A stretch of DNA of 64,000 nucleotides from the NCBI RefSeq assembly GCF_018614955.1, contig NZ_JAGGNV010000027.1, positions 186,001 through 250,000 of the forward strand. Direction: 5' to 3'. Positions 8,313 through 17,177 of the stretch are shown piece after piece. Within the stretch, counting starts at the first letter, position 1. Each line of letters begins with the position of its first letter. The translations under genes were made by a program, and so were the position numbers. The notes beneath the pieces are model-generated. The model searched no databases, was not told where the DNA came from, and saw only the letters and a list, made by a program, of their open reading frames with translations. The stretch comes from Variovorax paradoxus (GTDB taxonomy: Bacteria > Pseudomonadota > Gammaproteobacteria > Burkholderiales > Burkholderiaceae_C).

Positions 8313-10850
8313 ATGAAATTCACTGGCAAAGGCGCGCTTCTGCTTGCTACTGCAGCGGGCGCGCTCGCAGGTTGTGGGGGCGGAGGAGGCGGTGGTGGAG
8401 GATTCCCAGTCATGCAAGCGACGGCGCCGGATTCGGCCCCGGCATCGTCCAGCCCTGCTGCATCCACCGACCCTGCCGTCGAAAAAGAAGCGGCAGCGGT
8501 CGAGAAGGCGCTTGATTCGAGCTGGACCAAGGTCGCTGTCGAGAATCAACGGTTCGCACTGGCTGCGACGACGACCGTGCAGTACGGGGCCAACTCGACC
8601 TTCAGGAAGAGATTGCTCTCGGGTTCGGTCGAGTGCAGCAATGCGACCTTTGGCGATCCGCTGCCCTATGTGGTGAAGGCGTGCTACATCCAAGGCGCCG
8701 CGCCCGCGCCCGCGCCCGCGCCTGCGCCTGCGCCCACCGCGCCTGCAGCAGGCACGCTGCTCGCGGGCGAGGGCTCGTCGTTCACCGTCGTCGCTGCCAC
8801 GCTCGTGAAGTACGGATCTGGGTCATCGTGGATCCAAAAGACGGTCACCGGCACCGGAAGCTGCACGAATGAATTCTTCGGCAAAGACCCTTCGCCATTT
8901 GTCGTGAAGGCTTGTTATTCCCTCGGCGCAGCACCCGGCACCGCCCCGGCCCCGGCACCGGCACCCGCGCCTGCTCCGGCACCCGCGCCTGCTCCGGCAT
9001 CTGCACCTGCACCTGCTCCCGCTCCCGCTCCTGCTCCCGCTCCCGCTCCCGTCTCCGGCGATGTCGTCGACAGCACCGGCCGACTGGTGGCCGATAGCTA
9101 CCGCGCCCTGGCGCTGAAGTTGGCCAAGGCGGAGGGCATCGCCTACCGCTACGGCAATGCGCCGTCCGTGAACAACACCGGCATCCCCACGCTGTTCAAG
9201 CGCTCGGACCAGACCATGGGCTACCACGGAGGCACCTGGCAGGTGGGAGGACCTCTTCTCGAAGATCCCGGCCTCTACATGACCAACCAGGCCCATGTGG
9301 GCTTCGTCGCCGACAACACCGCGGTGCGCATGGGGGTGGGCGACCTGCAGATCTCCGCCGTCGATCACAACACCTTCTCGCAAGCGCCGCAGCTGCCCTG
9401 GCAGGAAGCGGCCGCGTGGGACGGCAGCGCCGGGCGCAACAACTACAACGTCAGCACCTACAAGACCGCCGCCCTCACCACCGGCGAGCCGGTGGCGGTG
9501 GCGCGTTGCGGCGGCCGCGTGGGCTTCTGCGCGACCTCGCTGGTGGCCTTCAACAACGGCCTGATCGGCACCGCCGGCAGCAACACGGCGAACAACCGGA
9601 CCACTGTGCAACTGCCCGCCAACAAGGTGCCGACCGGCATCGCCCTCACCAACACCAGCGAATACGCGCTGGTGACGGTGTGGGACACGACGGCGCTGAA
9701 GGGCGAGGTGGCAGTGATCTCGCTGGCGGGGCTGTGCAACAACTGCAACCCGTACAACCCGGCGAAGAACGGCACCTACGACGCCTGGTACGACTGGTGG
9801 CATGAGTGGATGGGCGTGTACCCCGGCCTGCCGAACATGGGCAACATCGCCTTCATGAAGGTGCTGGGCTACATCGACCTGCCGGGCATGAATGCGCCGA
9901 CCGAAATCGCAGTGACCACGGGCTTCGACCAGTTCCAGACGGCGCTGCCGGAGAAGTACGGCGAGTTCATGGGCCAGACCTATTCGCCGCTGACGGACGC
10001 CGCCAAGCGCGCCAGTTTCAGCGGCTCGGGCAGCAATGCCAACCGGTACGCGAAGTCGGGCGTGGCAGTGGTCATCTCCAAGTCGGAGAAGAAGGCCGCC
10101 TTCATCGACCTGAAGCCGCTGTTCAGCTACGTCAACAGCGTCTACTTCGGCACCGGCCCGACGGAGTTCACCAACCTGGGCCAGGCCGACAACCAGTGGC
10201 CGTACACCTTCGCGTACAAGCCGCAGCAGATGCCGACGGTGATCACGACGGTGGCGCTGGACAGTAAGCCGACTGCAGTGAAGACCACCATCTTCGGGCC
10301 GACTCACCGCGCCTGGATCGCCACCGAAGAGGGTTCGCTGCGCATCTACGGCCTGGGCAACGTGCCCACCGGCACCACCGCGACGGACGTCGTCGAGAAG
10401 AGCCGTGTCGCGATCGGGAAGAACCCAACCTCGCTGGCGATCTCGAAGATCGATCCGGACAACCGCAGCATCGAGCCGCTGAACCAGCAGGTGCTGGTGG
10501 CCTCGCGCGGCGATCGCAAGATCCAGTGGGTGCGCTTCGCCGCCGACGGCAACAGCGGCAGCGTGGTTCGCAGCTTGCAGGACTCGCGCATCGTCGACCC
10601 GATCGCGGTGGAGGATGCCGACAACTTCGCGAACGACAACATGGTCTTGAGCATTGCCGACTACACGGGCAAGCAGGTGTCGAACTACCGCTACGGCTCG
10701 GTGGTCTTCGCGAGCCGCGGCGGCTCCTGGGCCTGCCAGCCGCCGGGCGGCTGCCCGGTGCAGGGCACCAACGGCATGAACATGGAGTTCGGCGGCAGCT
10801 TCGCGATGGAGGGCAAGCCCTTCACGCTCAGGACGGCGAACGTGCCCTGA
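8313..10850 (+). CDS. large Ala-Pro-rich lipoprotein, function unknown
   Basis: This is an 845-residue predicted lipoprotein. The leader ends ALAGC (Cys21) and is followed by nine glycines. Two related modules of about 45 residues follow, at about 86-130 and 150-200. Each starts with TTVQYG- or TLVKYG-like sequence and ends YVVKACY or FVVKACY with a conserved Cys pair. Alanine-proline linkers separate them from each other and from a C-terminal domain of about 600 residues that contains repeated beta-type stretches (VAVARCGGRVGF, VLVASRGDRKIQWVRF). The C-terminal part may be a beta-propeller-like surface domain, but I do not recognise the family. GAGGT lies shortly before the ATG. It has its own promoter region and no operon partner. 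Confidence 0.85.
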   Translation: MKFTGKGALLLATAAGALAGCGGGGGGGGGFPVMQATAPDSAPASSSPAASTDPAVEKEAAAVEKALDSSWTKVAVENQRFALAATTTVQYGANSTFRKRLLSGSVECSNATFGDPLPYVVKACYIQGAAPAPAPAPAPAPTAPAAGTLLAGEGSSFTVVAATLVKYGSGSSWIQKTVTGTGSCTNEFFGKDPSPFVVKACYSLGAAPGTAPAPAPAPAPAPAPAPAPASAPAPAPAPAPAPAPAPVSGDVVDSTGRLVADSYRALALKLAKAEGIAYRYGNAPSVNNTGIPTLFKRSDQTMGYHGGTWQVGGPLLEDPGLYMTNQAHVGFVADNTAVRMGVGDLQISAVDHNTFSQAPQLPWQEAAAWDGSAGRNNYNVSTYKTAALTTGEPVAVARCGGRVGFCATSLVAFNNGLIGTAGSNTANNRTTVQLPANKVPTGIALTNTSEYALVTVWDTTALKGEVAVISLAGLCNNCNPYNPAKNGTYDAWYDWWHEWMGVYPGLPNMGNIAFMKVLGYIDLPGMNAPTEIAVTTGFDQFQTALPEKYGEFMGQTYSPLTDAAKRASFSGSGSNANRYAKSGVAVVISKSEKKAAFIDLKPLFSYVNSVYFGTGPTEFTNLGQADNQWPYTFAYKPQQMPTVITTVALDSKPTAVKTTIFGPTHRAWIATEEGSLRIYGLGNVPTGTTATDVVEKSRVAIGKNPTSLAISKIDPDNRSIEPLNQQVLVASRGDRKIQWVRFAADGNSGSVVRSLQDSRIVDPIAVEDADNFANDNMVLSIADYTGKQVSNYRYGSVVFASRGGSWACQPPGGCPVQGTNGMNMEFGGSFAMEGKPFTLRTANVP
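8942..9050 (+). repeat. Ala-Pro dipeptide codon repeat (linker)
   Basis: About 18 consecutive Ala-Pro pairs, interrupted once by Ala-Ser, are encoded by alternating GCN-CCN codons inside the 845-residue lipoprotein gene. A shorter run of the same kind lies near 8697-8738. Such runs form extended periplasmic or surface spacers and can change length by slippage without breaking the frame. Confidence 0.85.
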
Positions 10851-10863
10851 TCCGTCCGAAGCC

Positions 10864-11331
10864 TCAGCGATCCAGCGGCATGTAGAGACTCTCCTTGACC
10901 TCTTCCATCACGACGTAGCTGTGCGACTCGGCCGTCACCGGCAGCTTCTTCAGCAGGTCGCCCAGGAGGTTGCGGTAGTCGCTCATCGCGCGCAGGCGCG
11001 CCTTCACCAGGTAATCGAAGCCGCCAGACACCAGGTGGCATTCCATCACCTCGGGCACGTGCAGCAGCTCCTTCCTCACCTTGTCGAAGACGTCGGCCGA
11101 CTTGGAGGACAGCGTGATCTCCACGAACACCAGCAGCGTCTTGCCTATCGCCTGCGGATCGATGCGCGCGTGGTAGCCGGTGATCACGCCCTCGCGCTCC
11201 ATGCGCCGCACGCGCTCGGAGCAGGGCGAGGTCGAAAGGCCGATCTGCTCGGCCAGTTCGGTCATCGAGATGCGGCCCTGGCGCTGCAGGATGTCGAGGA
11301 TCTTGCGGTCGGTGCGGTCGAGTTCGGTCAT
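10864..11331 (-). CDS. Lrp/AsnC-family regulator of D-amino-acid dehydrogenase (DadR-like)
   Basis: This 155-residue protein has an N-terminal AsnC-type HTH (LDRTDRKILDILQRQGRISMTELAEQIGLSTSPCSERVRRME) and a C-terminal RAM effector domain (VMECHLVSGGFDYLVKARL). It is divergent from dadA, the arrangement known for DadR, which activates dadA in response to alanine. A palindrome lies in the 99-bp gap between the two starts. Confidence 0.9.
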   Translation of the reverse strand: MTELDRTDRKILDILQRQGRISMTELAEQIGLSTSPCSERVRRMEREGVITGYHARIDPQAIGKTLLVFVEITLSSKSADVFDKVRKELLHVPEVMECHLVSGGFDYLVKARLRAMSDYRNLLGDLLKKLPVTAESHSYVVMEEVKESLYMPLDR

Positions 11332-11344
11332 GGGCAGTAAAAAA

Positions 11345-11370
11345 CACTGAGATGTGTCGCTATTTCAGTG
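11345..11370. promoter_or_regulatory. probable Lrp/DadR operator in the lrp-dadA gap
   Basis: CACTGA (11345-11350) and TCAGTG (11365-11370) form a perfect 6-base inverted repeat. The symmetry extends inward to eight of nine positions (CACTGAGAT against CACTGAAAT read on the other strand). It lies between the divergent starts of the Lrp-type regulator and dadA, where control of both is expected. The assignment is inferred from position and symmetry. Confidence 0.5.
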
Positions 11371-11430
11371 GAGTTTATGGCAAATGAATGAATACGCTTG
11401 ACTCTTCTTTCGCAACGAAGGTGTCTTGCC

Positions 11431-12741
11431 ATGAAAGTGATCGTTCTGGGCGGTGGTGCCATCGGCGTCACGACCGCCTACTACCTGGCGCGTGCCGGCG
11501 CGGAGGTGACGCTCGTCGACCGTCAAAGCGGCCCCGCCGAGGAGACCAGCTTCGCCAACGCCGGCCAGGTGTCGCCCGGCTATTCCACGCCGTGGGCCGC
11601 GCCGGGCATTCCCTTCAAAGCGCTCAAGTGGATGTTCCAGAAGCACGCGCCGCTCTCGATCCGGCCCGACGGCAGCCTGTTCCAGCTGCGCTGGATGGCA
11701 GCCATGCTGAAGAACTGCTCGCCCGAGCGCTATGCGGTCAACAAGGAACGCATGATGCGCGTGGCCGAATACAGCCGCGACTGCCTGCGCGAGCTGCGCG
11801 CCGAAACCGGCATCCGCTACGAGCATCGCACCCAGGGCACGCTGCAGCTGTTCCGCACCCAGGCGCAACTCGATGGCGTGCAGCGCGACGTGGCCGTGCT
11901 GCAGGAATGCGGCGTGCCTTACCAACTGCTCGATCGCGGCCAGCTGGCGACGGTCGAGCCGGCTCTGGCGCGCACGGGCGATCTGCTGGCCGGCGGCCTG
12001 CGTCTGCCCAATGACGAAACCGGCGACTGCCACCTGTTCACGCGCGGCCTGGCCGAATTCGCGCGCGGGCTCGGCGTGGATTTCCGTTTCGACCAGAGCG
12101 TCGACGAGCTCGTCACCGAAGGGGGCCGCATCACCGGCGTGCGCCTGGGCGGCGCGGCGCGCGAAGTGCTCAAGGCCGACCGCTACGTGCTCGCCTTCGG
12201 CAGCTATTCGCGCGACTTCGCTGCCCAGCTGGGACTGGACATCCCGGTCTACCCGGTCAAGGGCTATTCGATGACCATCCCGCTCATCGACCCCGCCGCG
12301 GCACCGCAGTCCACCGTGCTCGACGAGACCTACAAGGTCGCGGTCACGCGTTTCGACGACCGCATCCGCGTTGGCGGCATGGCCGAGCTCGGCGGCTTCG
12401 ACCTGCGCCTGAATCCGCGCCGGCGCGAGACGCTGGAGCGCGTGATCACCGACCTGTTCCCCTGCGGCGACCTGCCGCGCGCCAGCTTCTGGACCGGCCT
12501 GCGGCCGATGACGCCGGACAGCACGCCGATCGTCGGCGCCACGCCCTACGCCAACCTGTTCCTCAATACCGGCCACGGCACCCTGGGCTGGACCATGGCC
12601 TGCGGCTCTGCCAAGGTGGTGGCCGACCAGGTGATGGGTCGGCGACCCGATATCCGCACCGACGGCCTGGCGATGGACCGCTACCTGTCGCCCGCACCGC
12701 GCCGTCCCCTCGGTGCGTTGCCGAGCGGCGCCTCGGCCTAG
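11431..12741 (+). CDS. dadA: D-amino-acid dehydrogenase DadA
   Basis: This 436-residue FAD enzyme oxidises D-amino acids, mainly D-alanine, to 2-oxo acids and passes electrons to the membrane quinone pool. The N-terminus has the dinucleotide fold [21 protein letters not shown], followed by the DadA hallmarks [32 protein letters not shown] and [15 protein letters not shown] near the C-terminus. The length matches the family. It is alone in its transcription unit (no alanine racemase beside it) and ends in a hairpin. Confidence 0.95.
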   Translation: MKVIVLGGGAIGVTTAYYLARAGAEVTLVDRQSGPAEETSFANAGQVSPGYSTPWAAPGIPFKALKWMFQKHAPLSIRPDGSLFQLRWMAAMLKNCSPERYAVNKERMMRVAEYSRDCLRELRAETGIRYEHRTQGTLQLFRTQAQLDGVQRDVAVLQECGVPYQLLDRGQLATVEPALARTGDLLAGGLRLPNDETGDCHLFTRGLAEFARGLGVDFRFDQSVDELVTEGGRITGVRLGGAAREVLKADRYVLAFGSYSRDFAAQLGLDIPVYPVKGYSMTIPLIDPAAAPQSTVLDETYKVAVTRFDDRIRVGGMAELGGFDLRLNPRRRETLERVITDLFPCGDLPRASFWTGLRPMTPDSTPIVGATPYANLFLNTGHGTLGWTMACGSAKVVADQVMGRRPDIRTDGLAMDRYLSPAPRRPLGALPSGASA

Positions 12742-12760
12742 GGCCTGTTGACAGGCCCTA
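12739..12760. terminator. hairpin at end of dadA
   Basis: TAGGGCCTG and CAGGCCCTA pair perfectly (9 bp) around the loop TTGA. The dadA stop codon lies in the left arm. No T-run follows on the + strand, so it is at best a weak or Rho-assisted terminator. The rest of the gap to 12961 shows no clear gene; a short minus-strand frame ending in the right arm (AALLEAGERLLAE then stop) may be the tail of a lost gene. Confidence 0.45.
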
Positions 12761-12961
12761 CTCGGCCAGCAGGCGTTCCCCGGCCTCGAGCAGCGCGGCG
12801 GCCCTGCGGCGTCCGTGCCGTCCGAGCGCCCGGAACGCCACACGCCCTTCTGCCGAGAAGAAGCGCTCCGTCCATCAGCACCAGCCCATCGATGCAGGAA
12901 TAGGCCTGCGTGCGGGTTTTTCCCCAGAGGGATAGTCCGGGATGCGCCTTGGTTTCGCCAC

Positions 12962-12972
12962 TGGTAAAACCA
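12962..12972. promoter_or_regulatory. GntR/FadR-type operator at the start of the GntR gene
   Basis: TGGTAAAACCA is a perfect TGGT-N3-ACCA palindrome, the core recognised by many FadR-subfamily (FCD) GntR regulators. It ends four bases before the ATG of the GntR gene, so bound protein would block initiation of the whole operon. Autorepression relieved by the pathway substrate is the expected logic. Confidence 0.6.
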
Positions 12973-12976
12973 CGGC

Positions 12977-13756
12977 ATGACAAGAAAGATCCAAGCCCCC
13001 GCGATCACGCGCACGCAGGAAGCCGAAGGCACGGGCTTCTCCAAGGTGTTCGCCTTTTTGCGCGACAAGCTGCTCGAGGGCAGCATCCGCTCGGGGGATC
13101 GGCTGGTGGCCGAACGGGAGCTCGCGCTGCAGCTGGGCGTCAGCCGGCCCATCGTGCGCGAGGCGCTGCGCGCGCTGTCGATGATGGGCGTGGTCGAGAT
13201 CCGCGAGCGCGTGGGCACCATCGTGCGCAAGCCCGACGTGTCGGTGCTGGGCGACTTCTTCGCGTTTTCGATGGCGCAGCAGGCCGATATCGTGGACGAC
13301 GTGATGCAGGCACGCATTGCGATCGAGGTGCAGGCCGTGCGCCTGTCCTGCCGGCATGCCTCGACTTCCGACCTGGAGCGCATTGCCGCGGCAGTCGACC
13401 GCATCGAGGCGACGGTCGACGATTCCGAAGAGGGCAGCCGCGCCGACTACGAGTTCCACACTGCCTTGGTGCGGGCGAGCCGCTCCGAAACCCTGATGCA
13501 GCTCTATGCCGCGATGTCGACGCTCCTGATGCGCTCGCACCACGAGCGCCGCGACGTGGTCGGCGGCGATCCGGCGGTCAAGCAGTACCTGGTCGAAGAC
13601 CACGCACGCATCTTCCAGGCGCTGGTCTCGCGCGACGAAGACCTGGCCGACCAGGTGCTGCGCAAGCACTTCAGCATCGGCGACGAATACCGGCGCAAGG
13701 CGGCCACCGGGCCGGCCGCCCGCGGCCGGCCGCCGAAGCGCGAGGAGGTGGCGTGA
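12977..13756 (+). CDS. GntR-family regulator (FadR/FCD type), first gene of transport-catabolic operon
   Basis: This 259-residue protein has a winged helix at about residues 22-90 (GDRLVAERELALQLGVSRPIVREALRALSMMGVVEIRERVGTIVR, the GntR pattern) and a helical FCD effector domain at about 105-235, with the metal-site Asp and His pattern (YEFHTALVRAS, EDHARIFQAL). The C-terminus RGRPPKRE resembles an AT-hook. It leads an operon with an ABC transporter, RpiB and a sugar kinase, so its effector is probably the transported substrate or a phosphorylated product. The stop overlaps the next GTG. Confidence 0.9.
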   Translation: MTRKIQAPAITRTQEAEGTGFSKVFAFLRDKLLEGSIRSGDRLVAERELALQLGVSRPIVREALRALSMMGVVEIRERVGTIVRKPDVSVLGDFFAFSMAQQADIVDDVMQARIAIEVQAVRLSCRHASTSDLERIAAAVDRIEATVDDSEEGSRADYEFHTALVRASRSETLMQLYAAMSTLLMRSHHERRDVVGGDPAVKQYLVEDHARIFQALVSRDEDLADQVLRKHFSIGDEYRRKAATGPAARGRPPKREEVA

Positions 13757-14433
13757 TCGATTTCGACTTCGGGGTCGTGCTCGAACGCTGGCCGCTGTTC
13801 GTCGAGGGCGCATGGCTGACCGTGCGCCTGGCGCTGGTCGCCACGCTGTCGGGCTTTGCGATCGGAACCCTCTGCGCCGCCGGAAGGCGAAGCAGCCATC
13901 GGCTGCTGGCGCGTGCCTGCGGCGCCTATGTGGAACTGATCCGCAACACGCCGCTGCTGGTCCAGATCTTTCTCGTCTATTTCGGGCTGTCGAGCCTCGG
14001 GCTTTCGCTGTCGGCGTTCACCGTCGCGGTGATCGCGCTCGCGGTCAATGCCGGCGCCTATGCGACGGAAATCATGCGCGCCGGCTTCGACTCGGTGAAC
14101 CGCAGCCAGATCGAAGCCGCCGAATGCCTCGGGCTCTCGCGGCTGCAGGTGTACTGGCATGTCGTGCTGCTGCCCGCGATGGAACGCGTTTACCCGGCGC
14201 TCACCAGCCAGTTCGTGCTGCTGATGCTGGCCTCTTCGATCTGCTCGCAGATCTCGGCCGAGGAACTTACCGCGATCGCCAACCACGTGCAGTCGGACAC
14301 CTACCGTCCCTTCGAGACCTTCATCCTGGTCGGCGCGGCCTACATCCTGCTGTCGCTGCTGATGCGCCTCGGTTTCTGGGGATTGGGCGCGCTGCTGTTC
14401 CCGCGCCGCCGCAGGCTGAGGACCGCGCTGTGA
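13753..14433 (+). CDS. polar amino-acid-type ABC transporter permease 1
   Basis: This 226-residue HisM/GlnP-type inner-membrane permease has five predicted helices. It shows YVELIRNTPLLVQIFLVYFGL and the EAA loop QIEAAECLGLSRLQVYWHVVLPPAM-like segment. The GTG start is preceded by GAGGAGG and overlaps the GntR stop by four bases. It pairs with the next permease to form the channel. Family members carry amino acids, but also opines and related polar molecules. Confidence 0.9.
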   Translation: MIDFDFGVVLERWPLFVEGAWLTVRLALVATLSGFAIGTLCAAGRRSSHRLLARACGAYVELIRNTPLLVQIFLVYFGLSSLGLSLSAFTVAVIALAVNAGAYATEIMRAGFDSVNRSQIEAAECLGLSRLQVYWHVVLLPAMERVYPALTSQFVLLMLASSICSQISAEELTAIANHVQSDTYRPFETFILVGAAYILLSLLMRLGFWGLGALLFPRRRRLRTAL

Positions 14434-15134
14434 TGACCGGCACCGCGTTCAACGCCAACCACCTGCTGTTCCTGCTGCAGGGCGCCGGATGGACCGCGAT
14501 CCTCTCGCTCATCGCCTTCGTCGGCGGCGGCCTGTGCGCGTTCATCGTCGCGCTGGCGCGGGTCTCGCCGCATCGCTGGGTGCGCGCGGCGACGGGGCTG
14601 TGGGTCCAGCTGGTGCAGGGCTCGCCGCTCCTGGTGATCATGTTCCTGGCCTTCTTCGGCCTGCCGACGCTGGGCATCAAGGTCTCCGCGCTCGCTGCGG
14701 CCGGCGTCTCGCTGACGATCTACGTGTCGGCCTATCTGGGCGAGATCTGGCGCGGCGCCATCCAGGCCGTGCCGCGCGCGCAGTGGGAGGCGGCCGAATG
14801 CCTCGCATTGAGCCGCACGCAACGCATGTTCAAGGTCGTGCTGCCGCAGGCCGTGCGGCTGGCCACGCCGCCCACGGTCGGCTTCATGGTGCAGATCGTG
14901 AAGAACACCTCGCTGGCGTCGGTGGTCGGCTTCGTCGAACTCGCGCGCTCGGGGCAGATCATCAACAACTCGATCTTCGAGCCCTTCATCGTCTACCTCG
15001 TCATCGCGGCGATCTACTTCGCGCTGTGCTATCCGCTCTCGGTCTGGAGCCGGCGGCTCGAGCGCAGGGCCGCGGCGTCTCCCACTGCGGCGAAAGCCGT
15101 CTTCACCCATGAACCAGTCCTCGCCCAATCCTGA
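14433..15134 (+). CDS. polar amino-acid-type ABC transporter permease 2
   Basis: This 233-residue permease of the HisM/GlnP family has WVQLVQGSPLLVIMFLAFFGLP and the EAA loop QWEAAECLALSRTQRMFKVVLP. The start shares one base with the preceding stop (TGATG), and the 3' end overlaps the ATPase gene by 26 bp. Together with permease 1 it makes a heterodimeric channel. Confidence 0.9.
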   Translation: MTGTAFNANHLLFLLQGAGWTAILSLIAFVGGGLCAFIVALARVSPHRWVRAATGLWVQLVQGSPLLVIMFLAFFGLPTLGIKVSALAAAGVSLTIYVSAYLGEIWRGAIQAVPRAQWEAAECLALSRTQRMFKVVLPQAVRLATPPTVGFMVQIVKNTSLASVVGFVELARSGQIINNSIFEPFIVYLVIAAIYFALCYPLSVWSRRLERRAAASPTAAKAVFTHEPVLAQS

Positions 15135-15870
15135 GCGCGCTTCGGCGCCGGTCGTGCGCCTGCACGACGTGCACAAGAGCTTCGGCGCGCTGAAGGTGCT
15201 CGAAGGCGTCGGCTTCGAAGTCGGCCGCGGCGAGGTCACGGCGATCATCGGCCGCAGCGGCTCGGGCAAGAGCACGGCCTTGCGCTGCATCGATCGCCTC
15301 GAGCGCATCGACAGCGGCGAGATCGTGGTCTGCGGCCACCGCGTCGACGACGCCGGCATCGATCTCAAGGCGCTGCGGCTCGATGTCGGCATCGTGTTCC
15401 AGAGCTACAACCTCTTTCCGCACCTTACCATCGAGCAGAACATCATGCTTGCGCCGCGCTCGGCCAAGGGCCTGGCCAAGCCGGCGGCGCGCGCGCTGGC
15501 GCACGAAGTGCTGGCCAAGGTCGGCCTGGCGGAGAAGGCATCCTGCTATCCCGAGCAGCTGTCGGGCGGCCAGCAGCAGCGGGTCGCCATCGCGCGCTCG
15601 CTGGCGATGCAGCCGAAGGTGATGCTGTTCGACGAAGTGACTTCGGCGCTCGACCCCGAGCTCACCGGCGAAGTGCTGCACGTCATCGAGGATCTCGCGG
15701 CCGGCGGCATGACCATGGTCATGGTCACCCACGAGATGGCGTTCGCACGCAAGGTCGCGGACCAGGTGCTGTTCATGCACCGCGGCAAGGTCTGGGAGCG
15801 TGGCGGCCCGGAGATCCTTTCCACCCCCCAAACCGCCGAGCTTCGGCAGTTCGTGGCCAGTGAGCTCTGA
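15109..15870 (+). CDS. polar amino-acid-type ABC transporter ATP-binding protein (GlnQ-like)
   Basis: This 253-residue cytoplasmic ATPase has Walker A GRSGSGKS near 46-53, the Q-loop in VFQSYNLFPHLT, signature LSGGQQQRVAIARSL near 146, Walker B KVMLFDEVTSALDPE near 166 and the switch His in VTHEM. VTSALDPEL is typical of the GlnQ/HisP/OccP group. Start and length fit the family. It overlaps permease 2. Confidence 0.92.
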   Translation: MNQSSPNPERASAPVVRLHDVHKSFGALKVLEGVGFEVGRGEVTAIIGRSGSGKSTALRCIDRLERIDSGEIVVCGHRVDDAGIDLKALRLDVGIVFQSYNLFPHLTIEQNIMLAPRSAKGLAKPAARALAHEVLAKVGLAEKASCYPEQLSGGQQQRVAIARSLAMQPKVMLFDEVTSALDPELTGEVLHVIEDLAAGGMTMVMVTHEMAFARKVADQVLFMHRGKVWERGGPEILSTPQTAELRQFVASEL

Positions 15871-15909
15871 AGGCTGGCCTTCTTTCGAAAACATGGAGAC
15901 AACACCGTC

Positions 15910-16701
15910 ATGAAACTTTTCCGTTCACTGCCCACCCTGTTGGCCGCCTCCTGCCTCACGCTGGCGGCTGCCGCGCATGCCGACGTGCTCGACGACGTCA
16001 TGAAGGCGAAGAAGATCCGCATCGCGACGGACTTCTCGATCCCACCCTCGGGCATGCTCGACAAGGACCTCAAGCCGACCGGCTCCGACGTCGAAACCGC
16101 GCAGCTGCTCGCCAAGGACTGGGGGCTCGAGCTGGAGTTCGTGCAGACCACCGGCGCGACGCGCATCCCGAACCTGCAGACCGGCAAAGCCGACATCGTG
16201 GTCTCGACGCTGTCGGTGACCCCGGAGCGCCAGAAGGTCATCGACTTCTCGAAGCCGTATGCGGCGCTGGTCTCGGTGATCGGCGCACGCAAGGACCTGC
16301 CGATCAAGGACTGGCCCGACCTGAAGGGCAAGTCGGTCACCGTCACGCGCGGCACCACGCAGGACACCGAGCTCACCCAGCTGGCGAAAGACCGGGACTT
16401 CAAGGTGGTGCGCTACGACGACGATGCGACCATGGTCACGGCCGGCGTCAGCGGCCAGGCCGACATCGTCTCCACCTCGGTGACGATCATGAACCAGATC
16501 ACCGCGAAGAACCCCCAGCGCCCGTTCGAGCAGAAGATCGTGCTGCGCAATCTCGACCTCGCCATCGGCGTCAAGAAAGGCGAGGAGCGCATGGTTGCCA
16601 AGCTCAACGAGTGGGTCACGGCCAATCTCCAGAACGGCAAGCTCAACGCCATCTACAAGAAGTTCCACGGCAGCGACCTGCCCGCGAACATGCGTCCCTG
16701 A
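15910..16701 (+). CDS. polar amino-acid-type ABC transporter substrate-binding protein
   Basis: This 263-residue periplasmic binding protein has a signal peptide cleaved after AAHA (about residue 24). The mature part is family-3 SBP: IRIATDFSIPPSGMLDKDLKPTGSDVETAQLLAKD, then VVSTLSVTPERQKVIDFSKPY. The usual amino-acid-carboxylate Arg region appears as VSTLSVTPERQKVIDFS. The substrate is not evident. With RpiB and a sugar kinase downstream, an amino sugar, sugar acid or sugar-amino-acid conjugate is as plausible as an amino acid. Confidence 0.9.
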   Translation: MKLFRSLPTLLAASCLTLAAAAHADVLDDVMKAKKIRIATDFSIPPSGMLDKDLKPTGSDVETAQLLAKDWGLELEFVQTTGATRIPNLQTGKADIVVSTLSVTPERQKVIDFSKPYAALVSVIGARKDLPIKDWPDLKGKSVTVTRGTTQDTELTQLAKDRDFKVVRYDDDATMVTAGVSGQADIVSTSVTIMNQITAKNPQRPFEQKIVLRNLDLAIGVKKGEERMVAKLNEWVTANLQNGKLNAIYKKFHGSDLPANMRP

Positions 16702-16727
16702 ATCATTCACAACCCGAAGAGGAATTC

Positions 16728-17177
16728 ATGCGTCTCGTCATCGGTTCGGACCACGCCGGCTGGGTGCTGAAAAGCGCCGTCGTCGAACACATCAGAAAGC
16801 TCGGCCACGAGGTCGTCGACGTCGGCTGCCATGACGACAAGCCGGTCGACTTTCCAGATGTGGCTCGCGCGGTGGCCGCGAAGATCGTCGCCGGCGAGGT
16901 CGAACGCGGCATCATGGTGTGCGGCACCGGCGTCGGTGCGTCGATCGCCGCCAACAAGATGAAGGGCATCCGCGCCGCGGTCTGCCACGACGTGCATTCG
17001 GCGCACCAGTCGGTCGAGCACGACGACGTGAACGTCATGTGCATCGGCGCGCAGATCGTCGGGCCCTGGCTCGCCGCCGACCTCATCACGTCCTATCTGG
17101 GCGCGCGCTTCGCGGTGGAGGACGAGGACTTTCGGCGCCGCGTCGAGAAGCTTCACCAGATGGATGCCGAGTCTTGA
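16728..17177 (+). CDS. rpiB: RpiB/LacAB-family sugar-phosphate isomerase
   Basis: This 149-residue isomerase has the family landmarks GSDHAG (residues 6-11), the catalytic Cys in CGTGVG (65-70), AANKMKGIRAA and NVMCIGAQIVG. RpiB interconverts ribose-5-phosphate and ribulose-5-phosphate. Close homologues act on allose-6-P, galactose-6-P or tetrose phosphates, so the true substrate is open here. The operon setting, not housekeeping, suggests a catabolic role. AGAGGA lies before the ATG, and the stop overlaps the kinase's TTG start. Confidence 0.88.
   Translation: MRLVIGSDHAGWVLKSAVVEHIRKLGHEVVDVGCHDDKPVDFPDVARAVAAKIVAGEVERGIMVCGTGVGASIAANKMKGIRAAVCHDVHSAHQSVEHDDVNVMCIGAQIVGPWLAADLITSYLGARFAVEDEDFRRRVEKLHQMDAES

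Noticed and set aside
12738-12983. 81-codon minus-strand frame
   Set aside because: Arg/Gly-rich translation without a domain; overlaps the dadA hairpin and the GntR operator and lacks a ribosome-binding site.
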